Assembly: GCA_022836615.1 (NCBI GenBank)
Contig: MU405536.1
Coordinates: 1-10,072, forward strand
Source of the DNA: Annulohypoxylon bovei var. microspora
Lineage: Eukaryota; Ascomycota; Sordariomycetes; Xylariales; Hypoxylaceae
Direction: 5' to 3'
Length of the DNA: 10,072 bases
Shown: one piece after another, positions 7,959 through 10,072 of the stretch
Layout: every line of letters begins with the position of its first letter
Numbering within the stretch: the stretch's first letter is position 1
Notes under the pieces: model-generated
Seen by the model: only the letters and a program-made list of their open reading frames with translations
Told to the model about the DNA's origin: nothing
Database searches by the model: none
Program-made: the position numbers and the translations under genes

Positions 7959-8111
7959 GTTATGGTTAAAATGAAGTTATTTAAAAGAAAATATATTTAA
8001 AATTATAATTAAAAGAAAATTAAAAACGAAGTTATAATTAAAGAATTAAATAAGAATGTTATGGTAAAAAAAATAATATTTAAAAGAAATGAAAACGAAG
8101 TTATAATTAAA
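7959..8111. repeat. Diverged direct repeat in the A-rich block
   Basis: GTTATGGTTAAAA at about 7959 recurs as GTTATGGTAAAAA at about 8058, each followed by ATTTAAAAGAAA. An exact 20-bp match, beginning AAAACGAAG, occurs at 8023-8042 and 8092-8111. The distances between matching parts differ (about 99 and 69 bp), so one copy has an internal deletion or the other an insertion. Confidence 0.6.
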
Positions 8112-8395
8112 AAAAATATAAAAAGAAAAAGGATTTTAAATAAATAAATGTATATTAAATAATAAATGTTAATTTAAACGTTAATTAAATTAAAAATGTT
8201 TAATTATTTTTATTTATTTTTTTATTTTACGAGGTAATTATATTTATATGTTAATTTTTAAAATTATTTTAACGATTTATTTTATTTTTTTATTTTCTTT
8301 TTATAAAATATTATTTTTTAACGTTTTATTAATTTGGTTTTTTTAAATGTTTTTTTTTATTTTTAATTTTTCGAAAATTATTTTATGTTTTTAAT

Positions 8396-8720
8396 TATTA
8401 CGGGTTAAAGACCCGGAAAATTAATTAAAATAAAAATTAACGCGAGTTTATATTATAATTATAAACGCGATAAACGTGGGTTTTTATAATGAAGTTATTA
8501 ATAACTTTAAATAAATCGTGGAAATTATTAAAATACATATAAAAAAGGTTTTTACGTTAATCGGTTTTTACGTTAATTAATTTAATTTATATTTTTAAAT
8601 ATAAATATCATAACTTTAAAAATAAAAAGTTATTACTTTTTTTTTTTTTTATTAATGAAAATAATTTTATTTTTAATTTTATATAATATAAGTTTATCGT
8701 TATTTATAAGAACCGTTATA
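8396..8720 (+). repeat. 5' LTR of copy 2 (325 bp)
   Basis: It aligns along its whole length to both LTRs of copy 1, starting TATTACGGG and ending ACCGTTATA (CGTCACA with two C-to-T changes). It is 13 bp longer: a 16-bp tandem duplication at 8547-8578 adds 16, and the T run near 8637-8650 is 3 shorter. At least one transversion against both other LTRs occurs near 8519 (CGTGG against CGTTA), so it is a slightly different lineage or older. Confidence 0.92.
8547..8578. repeat. 16-bp tandem duplication inside the copy 2 LTR
   Basis: GGTTTTTACGTTAAT occurs at 8547-8561 and again at 8563-8577. The corresponding place in the other two LTRs (about 1507 and 6864) has one unit only. It is a simple marker for a sub-lineage of this family. 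Confidence 0.85.
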
Positions 8721-8792
8721 TATTTTTATTAATTATTTTTTAATTAATAAAAGTTTTCGAAAAAACGTTTATTACGTTAAACGATAATTTAA

Positions 8793-9960
8793 TATATAAA
8801 CATTTCTTAAATAATAAATAATTAAAACTTTATAATATTTATCGTTTTTTATTAACACGATTTAAATATATATAAACTTTTTAATAACTTTTTTAATAAC
8901 TTTATAATTAACTTATTAAATAACTTTAATTCGTTTTACGAAACTAAAGAAATAACTTTAATTAAAAATAAATGTTTAATTTAAATTAATGAATAAAAAA
9001 ATTTCTTAATATACGTGGTTATATTAAATTTTTTTATTTCGGAAAACTTAATATACCTTAAATTAAAAAAAAATAAATGCTTGAAAATTATGTCTTCGAT
9101 TTTAATTAAAAAATAATAACGCTTAATATAATAACTTAACACGGGAAAACTTAATGGGTAATATAATAATTAAGCTTTTATTTAAATTTTAATTAAAAAA
9201 TTTAAAAATAAATAATCGATTTAAGTTATTTATTAAAATTTAACCAAAATACGTTAAGGTGTTTTTTAATATTTCGGCGATTTTTTCGTCGATTTCGAAA
9301 GTAAATTAATTTTAATTAACGGGTTATATTAAAAAAAAGAAAATAAAATCGATTACATTAACGCGAGGTTAAATAATAAATTAAAAAACGTTTTTATAAT
9401 TAAAAAATTAAATAAAAAAAATTACGATAAATAAGTGGTTAAAGTTAATAACGTAACGGTTAAAATAAAAAAAACATTAAATTATAAAAAAAAAAGTAAT
9501 TATTTTACGATTATTTAATACGAAAAAGCATTTAATTAAAAGGTTATTAACTTTATTAATATAATGGTTATTTAAAAATAAAAATTAAAGTTTAATAAAA
9601 ACGGAAATACGGTTATAAGTGGGGTAAATTATATAACTTTAACCGTTACGATAATTATAATAATAAATTAAATAAATGGTTTACGTTAAAATGATAATAA
9701 TTTATTAAAAATATAATAAAAATTAAATTAAAAGTTTAAGAAATTTAAAAAAAAAAGTAAATATATTTATTACATAAAAATAAAGTATTTTATAATGGTT
9801 TATTTATCGTTTTAAATTACATTTTAATTAAATTACGGTAACGGAAACGGCACGTTACGAATGGTTATTATAAAGGCTTAAAATAATCGGAATGTTAAAA
9901 ATAATTACGAATTATTAAAATGCTTGGAAAATAAGTAATTTTTAAACGAAATTACGTTTA
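8793..9960 (+). pseudogene. gag relic of copy 2
   Basis: It corresponds to about 1740-2900 of copy 1. Codons starting at positions divisible by three give one uninterrupted register from the leader through the knuckle (9762-9803), with no shift at the A tract where copy 1 lost a base. This makes it the better guide to the ancestral frame, although stops (TAA) are frequent. The knuckle has Tyr at all three Cys positions and at the His position. The conserved-looking segment at about 9290-9480 aligns codon for codon with copy 1. No functional start codon can be chosen. Confidence 0.75.
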
Positions 9961-9964
9961 AAAG

Positions 9965-10072
9965 TTAATATTAAAACTTATAAATATTAAAGAAATTTTA
10001 AATAAAATGTATATTATTTTTTTTTTAATCGAAATTTTATTAAACGAATAAAAGTTTATTAATACGTTTATA
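9965..10072 (+). pseudogene. Start of the copy 2 pol relic, cut by the window end
   Basis: The last roughly 100 bases read, in the frame containing 10055, Asn-Lys-Met-Tyr-Ile-Ile then Leu-Leu-Asn-Glu-stop-Lys-Phe-Ile-Asn-Thr-Phe-Ile. This parallels copy 1 at about 2937-3018 just upstream of the protease Asp-Ser-Gly site. As in copy 1, this frame is -1 relative to gag. The catalytic site itself is outside the window. Confidence 0.7.

Larger units (their letters stand above)
7030..8395. other. AT-rich spacer between the two elements
   Basis: No gene or recognisable coding remnant is visible. The plus strand alternates between T-rich (about 7140-7640 and 8190-8395) and A-rich (about 7660-8170) blocks. 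The A-rich block holds the repeats listed separately. An inverted pair of CG-containing words, AACCGGAT (7311-7318) and ATCCGGTT (7708-7715), and a shorter pair, CGGATTTA (7314-7321) and TAAATCCG (7352-7359), also occur. It may be an older degraded transposon, but nothing proves it. Confidence 0.55.
8396..10072 (+). mobile_element. Second copy of the same chromovirus, 5' part only
   Basis: From 8396 the window repeats the first element in the same orientation: an LTR, then an internal region aligned to 1668-3018 at a constant offset of 7053, becoming 7054 after about 9330. It is cut by the window edge at 10072, inside the start of protease. It is more degraded than copy 1: for example all four knuckle ligands are Tyr, and far fewer non-CpG cytosines remain. 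The 3' half, 3' LTR and target duplication lie outside the window, so completeness is unknown. The left flank is TTAAT (8391-8395), the sequence to look for on the far side. Confidence 0.92.

Noticed and set aside
1..10072. Mitochondrial, plastid or naturally AT-rich (for example anaerobic gut fungus) genomic DNA
   Set aside because: Transition-only LTR divergence and Asp-to-Asn, His-to-Tyr and Trp-to-stop changes at conserved sites show that the AT richness arose by mutation of a formerly more GC-rich element.
1..10072. Alternative genetic code with TAA as Gln
   Set aside because: TAA also stands where Trp is expected (6559-6561, 6583-6585, 3244-3246), and catalytic residues are mutated too, so the stops are damage rather than recoding.
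1..10072. CRISPR arrays, rRNA or tRNA genes, bacterial operons
   Set aside because: No regularly spaced repeats with unique spacers, no cloverleaf-compatible conserved arms and no rRNA-like blocks were seen; the content is eukaryotic retrotransposon DNA.

Overview
The window is a gene-poor, extremely AT-rich stretch of eukaryotic DNA, most likely from a filamentous ascomycete (Pezizomycotina). It is dominated by two same-orientation copies of one Ty3/Gypsy LTR retrotransposon, both inactivated by what looks like repeat-induced point mutation (RIP). The fungal assignment rests on the RIP-like pattern (transition-only divergence, both strands hit, TAA stops where Gln or Trp codons are expected) and on the chromodomain-bearing, fungal-style pol. 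The species cannot be named from the sequence. No intact host gene is visible.

Layout. Positions 1-1350 are AT-rich flank with no recognisable gene. Positions 1356-7024 (5,669 bp) are a structurally complete element: 5' LTR 1356-1667, gag relic about 1740-2900, pol relic about 2895-6717, polypurine tract about 6691-6712, 3' LTR 6713-7024. It is bracketed by a perfect 5-bp target-site duplication, TTCTT, at 1351-1355 and 7025-7029. Positions 7030-8395 are an AT-rich spacer with a 27-bp x 3 tandem array (7821-7901) and a diverged direct repeat (about 7959-8111). At 8396 a second copy starts (LTR 8396-8720, then gag). It runs off the window at 10072, just before its protease active site, and is more degraded than the first.

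How the parts fit. In copy 1 the pol frame is in one register from about 2900 to about 6710 with no indel seen, so domain order can be read through the stops: aspartic protease, reverse transcriptase, RNase H, integrase (HHCC, D-D35-E, GPY/F-like), C-terminal chromodomain. This is a chromovirus architecture. Most catalytic residues examined are changed by a single G-to-A or C-to-T step (Asp to Asn, Glu to Lys, His/Cys to Tyr, Trp to stop). The RT YMDD box survives. The two LTRs of copy 1 differ at about 43 of 312 positions by hand alignment, all transitions and no gaps. Remaining C residues lie strongly in CpG, so the mutational process spared CpG. Gag and pol are in different frames in both copies (pol -1 relative to gag), and copy 1 alone has a 1-nt deletion inside gag.
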